A stretch of DNA of 64,000 nucleotides from Microplitis mediator (Eukaryota; Arthropoda; Insecta; Hymenoptera; Braconidae). This document shows, piece by piece, positions 22,050 through 32,688 of this stretch. Below the pieces are notes generated by a model that was not told the origin of the DNA, made no database searches, and worked only from the letters and a program-made list of their open reading frames with translations. The stretch covers positions 7,542,642 to 7,606,641 of the forward strand of contig NC_079979.1 of the NCBI RefSeq assembly GCF_029852145.1, in the 5' to 3' direction. Numbering within the stretch: position 1 is the first letter of the stretch; each line of letters opens with the position of its first letter. The position numbers were made by a program, and so were the translations under genes.

Positions 22050-22600
22050 TTCTTGAAAAAAAAAAAAATTTTGACAATTGATTGAAGAAATGAAGCTTGT
22101 CACTACAAAATACTTTTTGACATCGAAGAAATTATTGAAAACCAAAGAAACGTTCAATATGCGATTTCTGGTAAAATCGATAAATTTAACTCTTCGGAAC
22201 GCTAAGAAAGTAGAATCGCAGCGCTTTGAACCGTTCAAGGTTTTTTCAGGACACATTGAGGTTAAAATAAGAGCGACGGTATCCTTTGTTTACCCGTTAT
22301 ATCCAATGTCATACCAAGATTTCTGAATATCCTTAAATTACAGAGAATGTTTTGCAGTTTTTAAAACTTTACTTTTATTCTCTGTACGACTAATATGTCC
22401 GGAGTAATTGATTATCAAAGCCAAAATGGACTTTTTTGCTTTGATCGATAATAACTCGGCGCCAAACCGTCATAGAGACTTTTTGAGGCCGACAAATTAA
22501 AGGGCTTAAATATTCTAAAAGAGTTATAAGGTCAGATTATCTAAAAAAATTTATTGAATCCCATTGACTTGTTAGAAGACGAGCAAAAGTTTTGAAAATT
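22050..22600. repeat. Diverged single arm of the Tc1-like palindromic family
   Basis: Resembles the right arm of the palindrome at 54,051-56,063, with landmarks AAAATCGATAAATTTAA, TCCTTTGTTTACCCG, TTGATTATCAAAGCC and ATGGACTTTTTTGCTTTGATC. It is considerably more diverged than the copies at 22,909 and 54,051, so it is an older copy. Confidence 0.65.
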
Positions 22601-22799
22601 TAACAAGGTTAAAAATACTTAAAGCTAAAAAAAAGTTTTTCCCATGTTATTTAAATGGGAAAATCGAATTTTTCAATGAGCTAGGTCTGTAATCGACATA
22701 AAACTTATTTTGCGCGAAAATTTTTTTTTTGTGTTGAACTATGGTTTATTCCACATGCACTTGAAAAAAAAATCTGGCTCCGAAATGAAGCACCCTAAT

Positions 22800-22828
22800 A
22801 TATATTTATATATATATATATATATATG
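22800..22828. repeat. (TA)n microsatellite
   Basis: Alternating T/A run directly outside the right end of the DNA transposon. Confidence 0.85.
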
Positions 22829-22908
22829 TTGTGGTTCTGCTTCACTCTACAAGATAGCATTGTACAACTCACCTCTCGCAATACCTCGTCCCTACACCTG
22901 TTTCAATA

Positions 22909-24068
22909 CACTGGTCACAGAAATTAAAGGATAGAAAAAAAATCCGAAATTTTTAGGTGATTTTCAACATGCTGTAACTCGGTGAAAAATGGTCGTATGA
23001 AAAAATTTAAAAAAGCAAATTGTAGCCTCAAGTTTCTAGCCTCAAGTTTTCAGATCTGGACCTCAAAATTTTTTTATCATGTACGGTTCCGGAGTAATCA
23101 TAAGAAAACCAACGAAAAAAAAATTTTCAAAATTTTTGCTGGTCTTTCAATATCTTTATGGGCGACAATAAATTTTTTTGAATAATCCGACTGTCTGACT
23201 TTTCTAGAAAATTTTATGCCCTTTAATTTGGTGGCCTTAAAAAAGTCTTCACCACGATTTAGCGCCGAGTTATCATTGATCAAAGCAAAAAAGTCCATTT
23301 TGGCTTTGATAATCAATAACTCCGGATGTATTGGTCGTACGGAGAATGGAAGCAGGGTTTTGAAAACTGGAAAACATCCTCTATAAGGGAAAATTCGTGG
23401 CATTTGATAGAAAAATTTTTTTAATGCGATATTGTTTAGTAAAAAACAGGTCAAAATTCACACATTTAAGGATATTCGGAAATCGTGCTATAACTTTGGA
23501 TATAACTGATGAACAAACGATATCTTCGTCTTTTTTTCAACCTTAAAGTGTCCTGAAGAAACCCTGAAAATTTCAAATTGCTGCGATTGTTCTTTCTTAG
23601 TGCCCCGACGCTTTAAATTTATCGATTTTGTCAAAAATCACCATAATTGGTAGTTTCTCGGTTTTTGTTCATTTTGTCGATTTGAAAATGTTTTTTTTAC
23701 CGATAATCTTCATTTCTTCGATCAAAAAGATCGATTATCGAAAAAAATTAAAAAAAAAAAATTTTGAAAAAATTTTTTTTTTCTTTCAAAATTTTTTTTT
23801 TTTAAATTTTTTTTTTGTTGTGTCTGCAATGGTTTATCATTGTCAAAAAAAATTCCTAAAATTTTTTTTACCGCTGTAACTGCATTTGCTTTAAATGTCA
23901 GCTCAACAAACATACGCTTTGGGTAACTCTAATGCCGGCGGTAAAAAAAATTTTAGGAATTTTTTTTGACAATGATAAATCATTGCAAATACAACAAAAA
24001 AAAATTTTTGAAAAAAGAAATTTTAAAAGAAAAAAAAAAATTTTTCAGAACTTTTTTTTTTTAATTTT
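22909..24068. mobile_element. Tc1/mariner-like palindromic element, right arm cut off by an LTR element
   Basis: Begins CACTGGTCACAGAAATTAA after a TA (22,907-22,908), the same terminus as the palindrome at 54,051. The left arm runs to about 23,874, a 63-bp loop follows (23,875-23,937) and only about 130 bp of the right arm remains before the LTR at 24,069. The loop is in the opposite orientation to that of the 54-kb copy. Confidence 0.8.
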
Positions 24069-24783
24069 TGTGACGGGTGAGCTGACGCCCATCCGTCTAA
24101 TACTAATTAACAAATAATAGATAGATATATTTTAGTTCAGAAAGCAATACATTTTATAGTAGTTTCATTAGGCGCTACACAGCTGCACATAAATATCGCA
24201 GTACATTAGTTGTATTAAGTCTTACTTTTATAAAGACAATGCGATGAGCAGACGTTTCGCGTGGTCAGCAGTTTTGACTGTGGGAAGAAAAGAGTTCCGT
24301 TGGAGACTGCGAAGGGATATTTTCTTATGCAGCACGAAAAGAGTTCTCATGGGAAACGGCGGAGTGATATTTTGGAAGCAGAGGATGCAATTGCAGAAGA
24401 AGAGTTAGTTACCATAGTTAAGCTGATTCGAATAGTCGTCTGCTCGCGCATAAATATTATATCTCTCTTATTTTACCGCTTTTATTACAGATCACTAAAA
24501 GAATACGTTTAATGCCGCTATTGTTGAATGAAAATATTGTATTAGTATCCGATTCATTTATGCTATCTTAGATTTGTAAAAGAGACTCTCAGGGCCTTTT
24601 CTGGGTACTCCCATATTTTGGGGACGCCCAATAAACAAATGTCCATTGAATTCACATATAGTCATTCCTTTGCTGAGCGACCCACCCTTTATAACATCCT
24701 ATTAAATTTCTAGAGACGCTGAGCTAGGCACGGTAAGATCGGTTACGCAGTAAGAACATTAAGGTGCAAGCTCACACGTAACA
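24069..24783 (+). repeat. 5' LTR of the gypsy element
   Basis: Begins TGTGACGGGTGAGC and ends CACACGTAACA, 7 nt before the primer site. The boundaries are inferred from TG..CA ends, the primer site position and the break in the palindrome arm. There is no second copy to confirm them. Confidence 0.65.
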
Positions 24784-24790
24784 GAAATTT

Positions 24791-24805
24791 TGGCGCCCAA
24801 CGTGG
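24791..24805 (+). other. Primer binding site, tRNA-Lys type
   Basis: TGGCGCCCAACGTGG matches the complement of the insect tRNA-Lys 3' end as I remember it. The same TGGCGCCCAAC core occurs at 48,228 (plus) and 34,828 (minus). Confidence 0.75.
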
Positions 24806-24965
24806 TTTTCGCCCAGCGAAGTGAGGTGAGTGAAGTGAATTTTCGGGAATTTTAGTGGTGAGTGCCCAATTAACGCGACAGGAAACTGTGAGACTGAGAT
24901 TCTAAATCTTTCCCCGATAAATAAATTAGTGAACGGTGTCGTGAGATAGCAAGAAAAGTGCACAC

Positions 24966-25665
24966 ATTGAAGATAATATATGGGAAAATAAGTGAATTGA
25001 ATTGAGAAATATTGAAGAATTATTGAGTTATACTGTGAAACATTGAAGAATTATGGATAAATATTGAATTGAAATGAAAATATGGAAAAATAAGTGAATT
25101 GAATTGTGAAATATTGAAGAAAAGTGAATTGAATTGAGAAATATTGAAGAATTATTGAGTTATAATGTGAAATATTGAAGATTTACGAATAAATATTGAA
25201 TTGAAATGAAAAATATGGAAAAATAAGAGAATTGAATTGTGAAATATTGAAGAAAAGTGAATTGAATTGAGAAATATTGAAGAATTATGGATAAATATTG
25301 AATTGAAATGAAAATATGGAAAAATAAGTGAATTGAATTGCGAAATATTGAAGAAAAGTGAATTGAATTGTGAATTATTGAAGATTATTGAATTGAATTG
25401 TGAATTATTGAAGAATACTGAAGAATATTGAATTGAATTGTGAATTATTGAAGAATACTGAAGATTATTGAATTGAATTGTGAATTATTGAAAAATATTG
25501 AAGATTATTGAATTGTGAATTACTGAAGAATATTGAATTGAATTGTGAATTATCGAAGAAATACTGAAGAATATTGGATTGAATTGTGAATTATCGAAGA
25601 AATACTGAAGAATATTGAATTGAATTGTGAAATACTGAGAAATATTGAAGATTTGTAAAGATTTA
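24966..25665. repeat. Degenerate minisatellite in the gypsy leader
   Basis: About 700 bp built from variants of TGAATTGAATTGTGAATTATTGAAGAA. Unit length varies around 20-40 bp. No reading frame. It lies between the primer site and gag. Confidence 0.85.
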
Positions 25666-26043
25666 TTTAATTGAGTGCCAAATATTAGAGATGACTGAGA
25701 AATTGCCGAATGAACTGTAAAATCCTCTGAATTAGTGAAGCCGGTTGTTTGTGTGAAGTTTTATGTCAAAGTTGCCCCGCTAGTGATAAGTGAGAAAAAT
25801 AGATAAGTGAGTGAAAAAGAAAAAAAAAAAGAAAAGAGAAATAAAAAGTGAAATAAGTGATAAAAGAAAAGTGTACGAAAAAAAAAAAAAGGAAGAGGAA
25901 AATAGTGATCTGTAGTGCCGCTAAGAGAAGAAGCCGTTGCAAAGAATCGGATACAACACCAGTCTGAGAAGAAATCAAAGCCAACAGACAGGGATGCTGA
26001 TAGCAGTAGCATTATTCATCGTGGTGTCTATGTAAGTAGTAAA

Positions 26044-27263
26044 AATTGAGTCCTTTAACGATAGTAGTAATTCGGATCGACGGGAGTATTGGACTAACTG
26101 GAGGTTAGACAATCCAAGTGACTCCCTGTCGGGCTCTATAAGTTCGAAAGAATCGGTCGAAGATTGTTCGTACGAGACCGACATAAAAAATATCGGGGAA
26201 TTATTAGACATTTTTGAAAAAAATCGGGAGAAAACTAACGGTAATTCAAATTGCCCTGGTGGATTGCCCTGAGGATAATGAAAGTGTAACAAAATTTGGT
26301 GCGCGTCTGGAGGGCATAAAAGCGGAAGCGGAGAATAAAATAAGCAGGAGTGGATTAACAGCAGAACAGAGGGATTATCGAACAAAGGATTTGGAGGCGA
26401 CAGTGCTAGAAACCTTTATTAATGGACTATACGAGAAATTATCGTTCGCGGTCTCAAATAAAGAACCCAGAAATTTAGCAGACGCAATGAAGATCGCAAT
26501 GGAGGCGGAGATACAATACGAGAGGACGAAAGCAGCGGAAAGAGCAAGAGAAGGAAAACTTAGGTTCAAGGAGCGAGAGCATGCAAGGATAAGACAGTTA
26601 ACGCTTGAAGAAGAGGTGAAAGAAGAAGGTAAACAAGAAGGCACAGAATATATTCATAAACCAAAACCCAGCGCAGAATTTACGTATACAATTACTAATG
26701 AGAAGATTGCGGACAATAGAGACAAACAAAGTTGTTTCACATGCGGGCAAGTTGGGCATTTGGCACGAAATTGCCCAATTCCAGTACAAGGCAAACGAAA
26801 TTCTTGGGTACCAATGAATCAGCAGGAATTCCGGGGAAGAGTTCCACAGCAACAGGAGCGGTACTATGTGCAAAACGATAGATACAGAGGAAATGGGAGA
26901 TATAATTATGGAAGAAGCGGTAATAATTGGCAGAATAATGGTAACTATGTATATGGACAGAATGGCAACAATTATAATGGGTATCGAAATGGAAATAATT
27001 ATGGAAATCAATGGGGAAATTATGGAAATAATGGTTACTACGGCAGAGCCAGAGGTCAAGAATTTCAAAGCAATCTTAACAGGCGGTACAATAATTATGG
27101 TAACTCAGGTGCAATGGTGACGAACGCGTTCGAAACGCAGCGGCTTATGAATAGTTTGCCTGGTAATTACGACAATAGATGGGACGGATCACGTGGAGTT
27201 AATCAGCAGAACCGGGGAAATCAGATGTCTAACAGGGGTCCAAACACACGGCCTTTAAACTAG
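26044..27263 (+). pseudogene. gag: Gypsy gag remnant with CCHC zinc knuckle
   Basis: The frame at 26,214-27,263 (349 residues) contains the end of a capsid domain, a charged linker, a C-x2-C-x4-H-x4-C knuckle (CFTCGQVGHLARNC) near residue 174 and an Asn/Gly/Tyr-rich tail of about 130 residues. Its first codons read through sequence that looks like the end of a different, acidic N-terminal frame (26,044-26,270), so most of the capsid N-terminus is missing or shifted. The start given in the 26,214 frame is a TTG and is not biological. The tail is low complexity, as in RNA-binding proteins. Confidence 0.7.
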
Positions 27264-27277
27264 AAAGGGCCGGTGCG

Positions 27278-30200
27278 ATGACACGCTCCGTCGAAACGGC
27301 CAACTCAGAAGAAACGAATAAGGAGCGGATAAATGAAGAAAAAGAAGTAAAATCTGTTAAATTAGTGGGCGCTACACATATATATGTAAAATTGAGAGCC
27401 GATAAAGTACTTGGAGGTACAGGTATCTTCCTCATTGACACGGGCGCAGAAATAAATTTAATACGACGAGACTCACTGGAATTAAGAACAAAAATTGACA
27501 GTACAAAAAGAACGCTGGTAAAAGGTATAACATCCGATACTATAGCTACGATAGGTCAAGTTGAACTAGAGATAGAAGTTCAATGGGTACTGTTTGATAT
27601 CGTGGGAGAGGAATTTAACATAAAAGAAGATGGTATATTGGGCCAGCCGTTCTTTGCAGCACAAAATTCGCGAATTGATTTTGGTAATAAAACTGTTTCA
27701 ATTAATAATAAGAAATATTACTTTTTGGAGGATATTATAAAAATTCCGAGAAGGTGTGTAAAAATGATAGAGGTAAGAGTTATAAATAACGTTTTGGAAG
27801 GATATATTCCACGGTGTGATATTGCACCAGGAATATATTTAGGAGAAGCTATAGTATAAGTCCACCAAGGCACAGCACAAATGTATGCATTTAACACCAC
27901 GGAAAAAGAACATGATTTTGCGATACCATATGTGGAAGCTGAATTTTTTGAGGAAATAACAGCTGAGGCAGAGATACGATTTATTGAGAAAACGGAACAA
28001 GAAAGTAAAGCGGAACGAGCAGAGCGGGTATTAAATTTGATAACAGTGACACACCTGGATGAAGAAGAATTGAATACAGTGCGGCAGAACATCGGATACG
28101 AGCCAAGAGTTTACATATTACCAGGTGAACGACTGAATGCAGCGAATGTTCCACCTCATCGGATAAGAACAAAAGATGATAACCCAATTAATATCAAATA
28201 GTATCGCATGCCACATCATTTAAAAGACGTACTAAAAGAACGAATACAAGGAATGATTGATGCTGATATAATTGAACCATCGGATTCTGCGTACAGTTCA
28301 CCCGTATGGATCGTTCCCAAGAAACCAAAAGCTGATGGAACTAAAGATTGGAGGTTGGTAATCGATTTTCGAAAGTTAAACGATAAAACAGTACCAAACT
28401 CGTATCCGTTACCAGATATCCGGGACATTTTAGATCAAATTGGTGATGCTGTATATTTTTTAGTGTGTGATCTCGATTCGGGATTTTATCAGATACCGTT
28501 GGCAGAACAAGATCGACATAAAACGGCATTTTCAGTCCCGATGGGACATTATTAGTTCAAGAGGATGGCGATGGGTTTTCAAGGTGGTCCACCGACGTTT
28601 CAAAGTACGATGGAAAACGTATTGTCCGGATTGCAAGGTGCAATATTATTTATTTATGTCGATGACGCAGTAATATATGCGAGAACATTAGAAGAACATT
28701 GTCAAAAATATTTGCAATTTGTTGATAGACTTCAAAAAGTGGGATTAAAATTAAAATCGGCAAAGTGCGAATTTTTATCGCGGGAAGTTGCGTATTTGGG
28801 ACACATAATCAGTGCGGAGGGAGTAAAACCGAATCCGGCGAAAGTGGAAGCGGTCGAAATGTTTAAGAGACCAACGGACGAAAAGAAGGTGCGAGAATTT
28901 CTTTGACTTGCAGGATATTATAGAAGATTCATCCGGAATTTTGCAGGTAAAGCGAAGCCTTTGACTGATTTATTGAAAAAAGACGCTATTTTTACATGGG
29001 GTGAATCTCAAGAAAAGTCATTTAAAATACTGAAAGAAGAATTATGTGGAGATGTAATGTTGCAGTATCTGAACTTTGAATTACCGTTCATTGTCGCTAC
29101 AGATGCGTCAGACTTTGCATTGGGTGCGGTATTAAGCCAAGGGAAACTTGGAGAAGATAGAGCGATAAGTTATGCTTCTCGAGCTTTGTCAAAGACAGAA
29201 AGAAATTACACAGTGAACAAGAAAGAATTGCTGGCTATTATTTATGCTGTTGACACGTTCAGACTATATATTTTTTGTAAGAAATTTACATTAGTTACCG
29301 ACCATCAACCGTTGCAGTGGCTCAAGTCTACAAAAAGCCCCGGAGAGCACATTTGGCGATGGGTAAATCGATTAGAAGAATATGAATATGAAGTTATCCA
29401 TCAACCAGGCAAGAATAACACAAATGCAGATGCTTTATCACGGAACCCGGTGAGAAACGAAAACGGTGAATTATTAGCAATGGTGGAAGTAAATGTTGGT
29501 AAAAGAGCAAGAGAGGAAACATCAGCAACACACTCATCAGCCGATGGAAGAGGTCAGAGAGAAAAGGTCAAAAATTTAAAGAAGAAATTAAGAAGAACGG
29601 ACGATCATCAATATAATACATCATCGGGAGAATCTGACATCGAAATGAGGACTGACAATGATACGAGAAGAAATGATAAGCCGAATCCAGCTATGATTAC
29701 TCCAAATCCGGACCCGTCGGGTATACATTAACAAAAAGAAGTGCGACGAAGGGGACGTCCAAGAGGAAGTAAGTCGCGACCCAAGAAGGTGGTACGGATT
29801 CCCCTCAGTGACAGCGAGTCAGCACGGGGAATGGCAAGTGATGGAAGTGGAGAGTATTACGTGCCGTCCGGATCAGCGTCAGAACCTGGAGCGGAACCAC
29901 AAATTGCCAGTAGTCGTCCGCAACGGAGTAAAAATAAAGCAAAAATGGAACAGAAGATGCAACAAGCGGAAAAAGATGAAGAAGTGAAACAGGAAACCAA
30001 GAGACAACAACCAACAGAAGAAGGCAGGGTAGCAACGAAAGGAAAAATTAAGACACCACCGGCTGTTAAAGAAAAAGTGAAAAAGAAAATGAGAGACGAA
30101 GTGATTGAAGTGCAAAAATCCAGGCTGACACAATACGAGCTGGAGCCGAATATGGACGTACCAATGGAACAAGAGGATACGGGACACGAGTATCAACAAA

Positions 30201-31895
30201 ACTACGATGAGAAAGATGATAATAATAGTCACGAACCATGGCGATTCCTGTTATCGGAAGATTTTAAAGCAAGAAGTACTTGTGTTAATGACTCCACGGA
30301 TTTAGTCAGATGCGGGAGACTCATTAATGGAATGGGATGTTCCGAATGATTACTGTACAAACCCGGAAGAAAAATTAAAATTGAAACATTCAAGACAGCA
30401 TGTCACCGATGTTAACGACAATTTCGCTTTCTTTGTACCAACCAACGAGGATGTGAATTCAGATTTAACGGACGTGCTACTCGAGATGAAGTGGATAAAT
30501 ATGGCAAATTTACAAGGAACTCAGCTGGAAAAAGGTGATATTTTGATAATAAATAAGCGGAAAAGACACGGATTGGGGTTGGTCTACTCAGTCGATGCTA
30601 GTGGTCGTACATCAGAAAAAATAATAGATATGATTATAGAGTCTTTGGGGATACTGATAAAACGACAAGAGTATAAGACTTTAAGAGTTCCGACGGGAGG
30701 TGATCATTTAAATAAAGCACTGCAAGATTACTACATTGGGAAATTACATGAGATTGTAAAGGAACAGAATATAGAAATAACGGTGTGTGGTGGAAAACTG
30801 GAGGTACCCAAGGCTATTAACAGAAGATCATTGATGAGAGAGCATCATACGTCCGCTGTTGGAGGACACAAGGGGATGACAAAGACATATCGCCGAATAA
30901 GAACTCGATTTTATTGGAGAACGATGCAGCAAGATGTGAGAAATTTTGTGAAAAATTGTTTTATTTGCCAGCAACGAAAGTTGGTACGCGAGAAGCCTAA
31001 GAAGCCGATGATAATTATTGATACACCGGAGACCGCATTTGAAAAAATTTCCATGGATATTTATGGGCCACGAGAAGAAACGAGGCGGGGTTACAAATAC
31101 ATTCTGACTGTGCAGGACTTGTTAACAAAATTCGGGATAGCGATTCCACTCAGACAACAAGAAGCTAAAGATGTAGCAAAGGCATTGGCAGGAAAAGTAA
31201 TTTGCTTGTTTGGGGCACCAAGAGCAATCCTGACAGATCAAGGAACAAATTTTATGAGTGATATGATACAGCGTCTATGTAATTTGTTCCGAATAAGGCA
31301 TTTAAATACAACAGCGTATCATCCACAGTCCAATGGGTCAATTGAGAGGAGTCACCACTCTCTTACGGAGTATTTAAAAACTTTTATAGACAAATATCGA
31401 GAATGGGATGAATGGCTCGACTTTGCGATGTTTTCGTATAATACGGGTGTGCACGAGGCGACAAATTATACTCCACATGAGCTAGTTTTTGGTAGACCCG
31501 CGCTAGTGCCATCAGAATTTTCACGAGAAGGAGCGGCGGGCGGAAGATCGTACCATGATTACCTGGATGAGTTAGTTGACACGCTGGAAACAACTCGTAG
31601 GCTGGCGAAAGAAAACTTGGAAAGAGCGAAAAAAAGATCAAAGAAATATTACGACAGAAACGCAAAACAAAGAATTTTCGAGGTCGGCAACTGGGTGTGG
31701 CTGCTAAAAGAACCGAGGACGGATAAAATGAAGGATCATTATGACGGCCCGTACGAGGTAATCAGAATATTTGACAACAAAAACGTCGAGTTGATGGTAA
31801 AAGGAAAAAAACGTGTAGTTCACCAGGACAAAATAAAATTGGCGCATATTGCTTCAGAGTCTGATTCAGCAAATCCACAATTGGAGATAAAATAA
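27278..31895 (+). pseudogene. pol: Gypsy pol: protease, RT, RNase H, integrase, with several stops
   Basis: Protease with DTGAE near 27,439. RT with a WRLVIDFRKLN motif near 28,350 and catalytic YVDD at 28,655-28,666. RNase H with TDAS near 29,099 and an NADALSR motif near 29,428. A basic/acidic linker (29,480-30,330). Integrase in the frame of 30,327-31,895 with H and H near 30,842 and 30,865, a C-x2-C at about 30,958, and DDE residues near 31,052, 31,229 and 31,340, then a GPY/F-like C-terminus. Breaks: TAA 27,857, TAG 28,199, TAG 28,553, TGA 28,904 and TAA 29,729, all in one frame, then a frameshift near 30,330. The integrase is intact over 522 residues and closely resembles that of the element at 37,402. 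Confidence 0.88.
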
Positions 31896-31971
31896 GACGA
31901 TAAACAATATTATTATTAAAATAAAGTGCAAAAGAAAAAAAAAAAAGAAAGGAATTACTATAGCAATAACA

Positions 31972-32688
31972 ATGATAGATAAAAATTACTCTGTTGACAG
32001 ATTAATAAAGAAGAGAAAAGATGGAGCAAGAGGATATGATGAAATTGTAATAGTGCTGCTAGAGAATGGGGCAGATGTTAATTTAAAAGATAAAAAGGGA
32101 AGATATGTGGTACAATATTGTAGATATGCGCGACAAGATGATGATTTGCCTGCAGGATACGAGAAAGAGCCGGATGAAATATGGTCAACCACTGAGGGAC
32201 ATGTCAGTTGGACGCATTTGATAATCAGACAGTTCCTCATAAAGAAAAGAGTTATGGGAGATATGATAAACCAGGATCTAGAGCTGGAATTGTTGTACTT
32301 GAAACAAAATGAAGAGGAGTATGAAGTGAAATGTAGAGAGGAAGTGAAGAAAATGAAGAAAACTGTGTTAATACGTCAAGGGGGAAGAGAAGTAACACCT
32401 ATCGACGTATGGAAAGCATCAACTGAAGAGATGAGGCGATTCATGAAGCATAAGGATTTTGTTCAGAATCTTCAACGAGAGAAGATCGGCCACTATGGGA
32501 ATGAAATGTTGAAAAAAATCGTGGTGGCAAGATATAGAGAGAAGCTTATCAAACGGGCTATTCGAGTGTTAAATAGTGCGACAAGAAGCAGCAAGATACC
32601 ATTAGTAGACTTGCCAAAACATGTATTGGATGAAATCATTGGTAATATTAATAATGAAGAACTCATCAAGATGACACGCATGGACTAG
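31972..32688 (+). CDS. Single ankyrin repeat plus PRANC/F-box-like C-terminal domain protein
   Basis: Intact 238-residue frame from ATG 31,972. Residues about 21-46 match the second half of an ankyrin repeat (VLLENGADVNLKDKKG). Residues about 110-232 fit the PRANC pattern: a Cys/Glu-rich helix with a MKKT motif, a conserved FVQNL segment, and a terminal LPKHVLDEIIGNI helix resembling an F-box. PRANC proteins in poxviruses bind the SCF ubiquitin ligase and turn over host signalling proteins. In parasitoid wasps the family is thought to have been acquired from Wolbachia. Here the ORF begins 76 bp after the gypsy integrase stop, in the position of env, after an A-rich tract. A polyadenylation signal AATAAA follows near 32,819. 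It could be a captured cargo gene or a truncated host gene beside a truncated element. It lacks the usual multiple ankyrin repeats. Confidence 0.6.
   Translation: MIDKNYSVDRLIKKRKDGARGYDEIVIVLLENGADVNLKDKKGRYVVQYCRYARQDDDLPAGYEKEPDEIWSTTEGHVSWTHLIIRQFLIKKRVMGDMINQDLELELLYLKQNEEEYEVKCREEVKKMKKTVLIRQGGREVTPIDVWKASTEEMRRFMKHKDFVQNLQREKIGHYGNEMLKKIVVARYREKLIKRAIRVLNSATRSSKIPLVDLPKHVLDEIIGNINNEELIKMTRMD

Larger units (their letters stand above)
12331..22799 (+). mobile_element. Large DNA transposon carrying a dead transposase and two nested insertions
   Basis: The left end (12,331 on, TTAGGGTGC followed by TCATTTCGGAGC) is matched in inverted orientation by the right end (up to 22,799) over about 85 bp, including a shared run around AAGTGCATGTGG. 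A second inverted pair lies inside: 12,500-13,043 against 20,290-20,833. The interior contains a transposase-like gene (13,172-20,212), a LINE (15,085-20,069), and about 1.9 kb of extra DNA in the right arm (20,834-22,714) that includes an arm of another palindromic family. The flanks are too AT-rich to define a target duplication. I cannot assign a superfamily confidently. Confidence 0.65.
24069..31895 (+). mobile_element. Decayed Ty3/gypsy LTR retrotransposon with no visible 3' LTR
   Basis: 5' LTR (24,069-24,783), primer site (24,791), long repetitive leader, gag remnant, then protease, RT, RNase H and integrase in gypsy order. At least five in-frame stops and one frameshift break pol. The 5' LTR sequence is not seen again before 34,320, so the 3' end is deleted or has been replaced. 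It landed in the right arm of the palindromic element at 22,909. Confidence 0.85.

Noticed and set aside
25761..26385. Minus-strand hydrophobic frames
   Set aside because: Antisense translation of A/G-rich gypsy leader and gag DNA. Phe/Leu richness is compositional.
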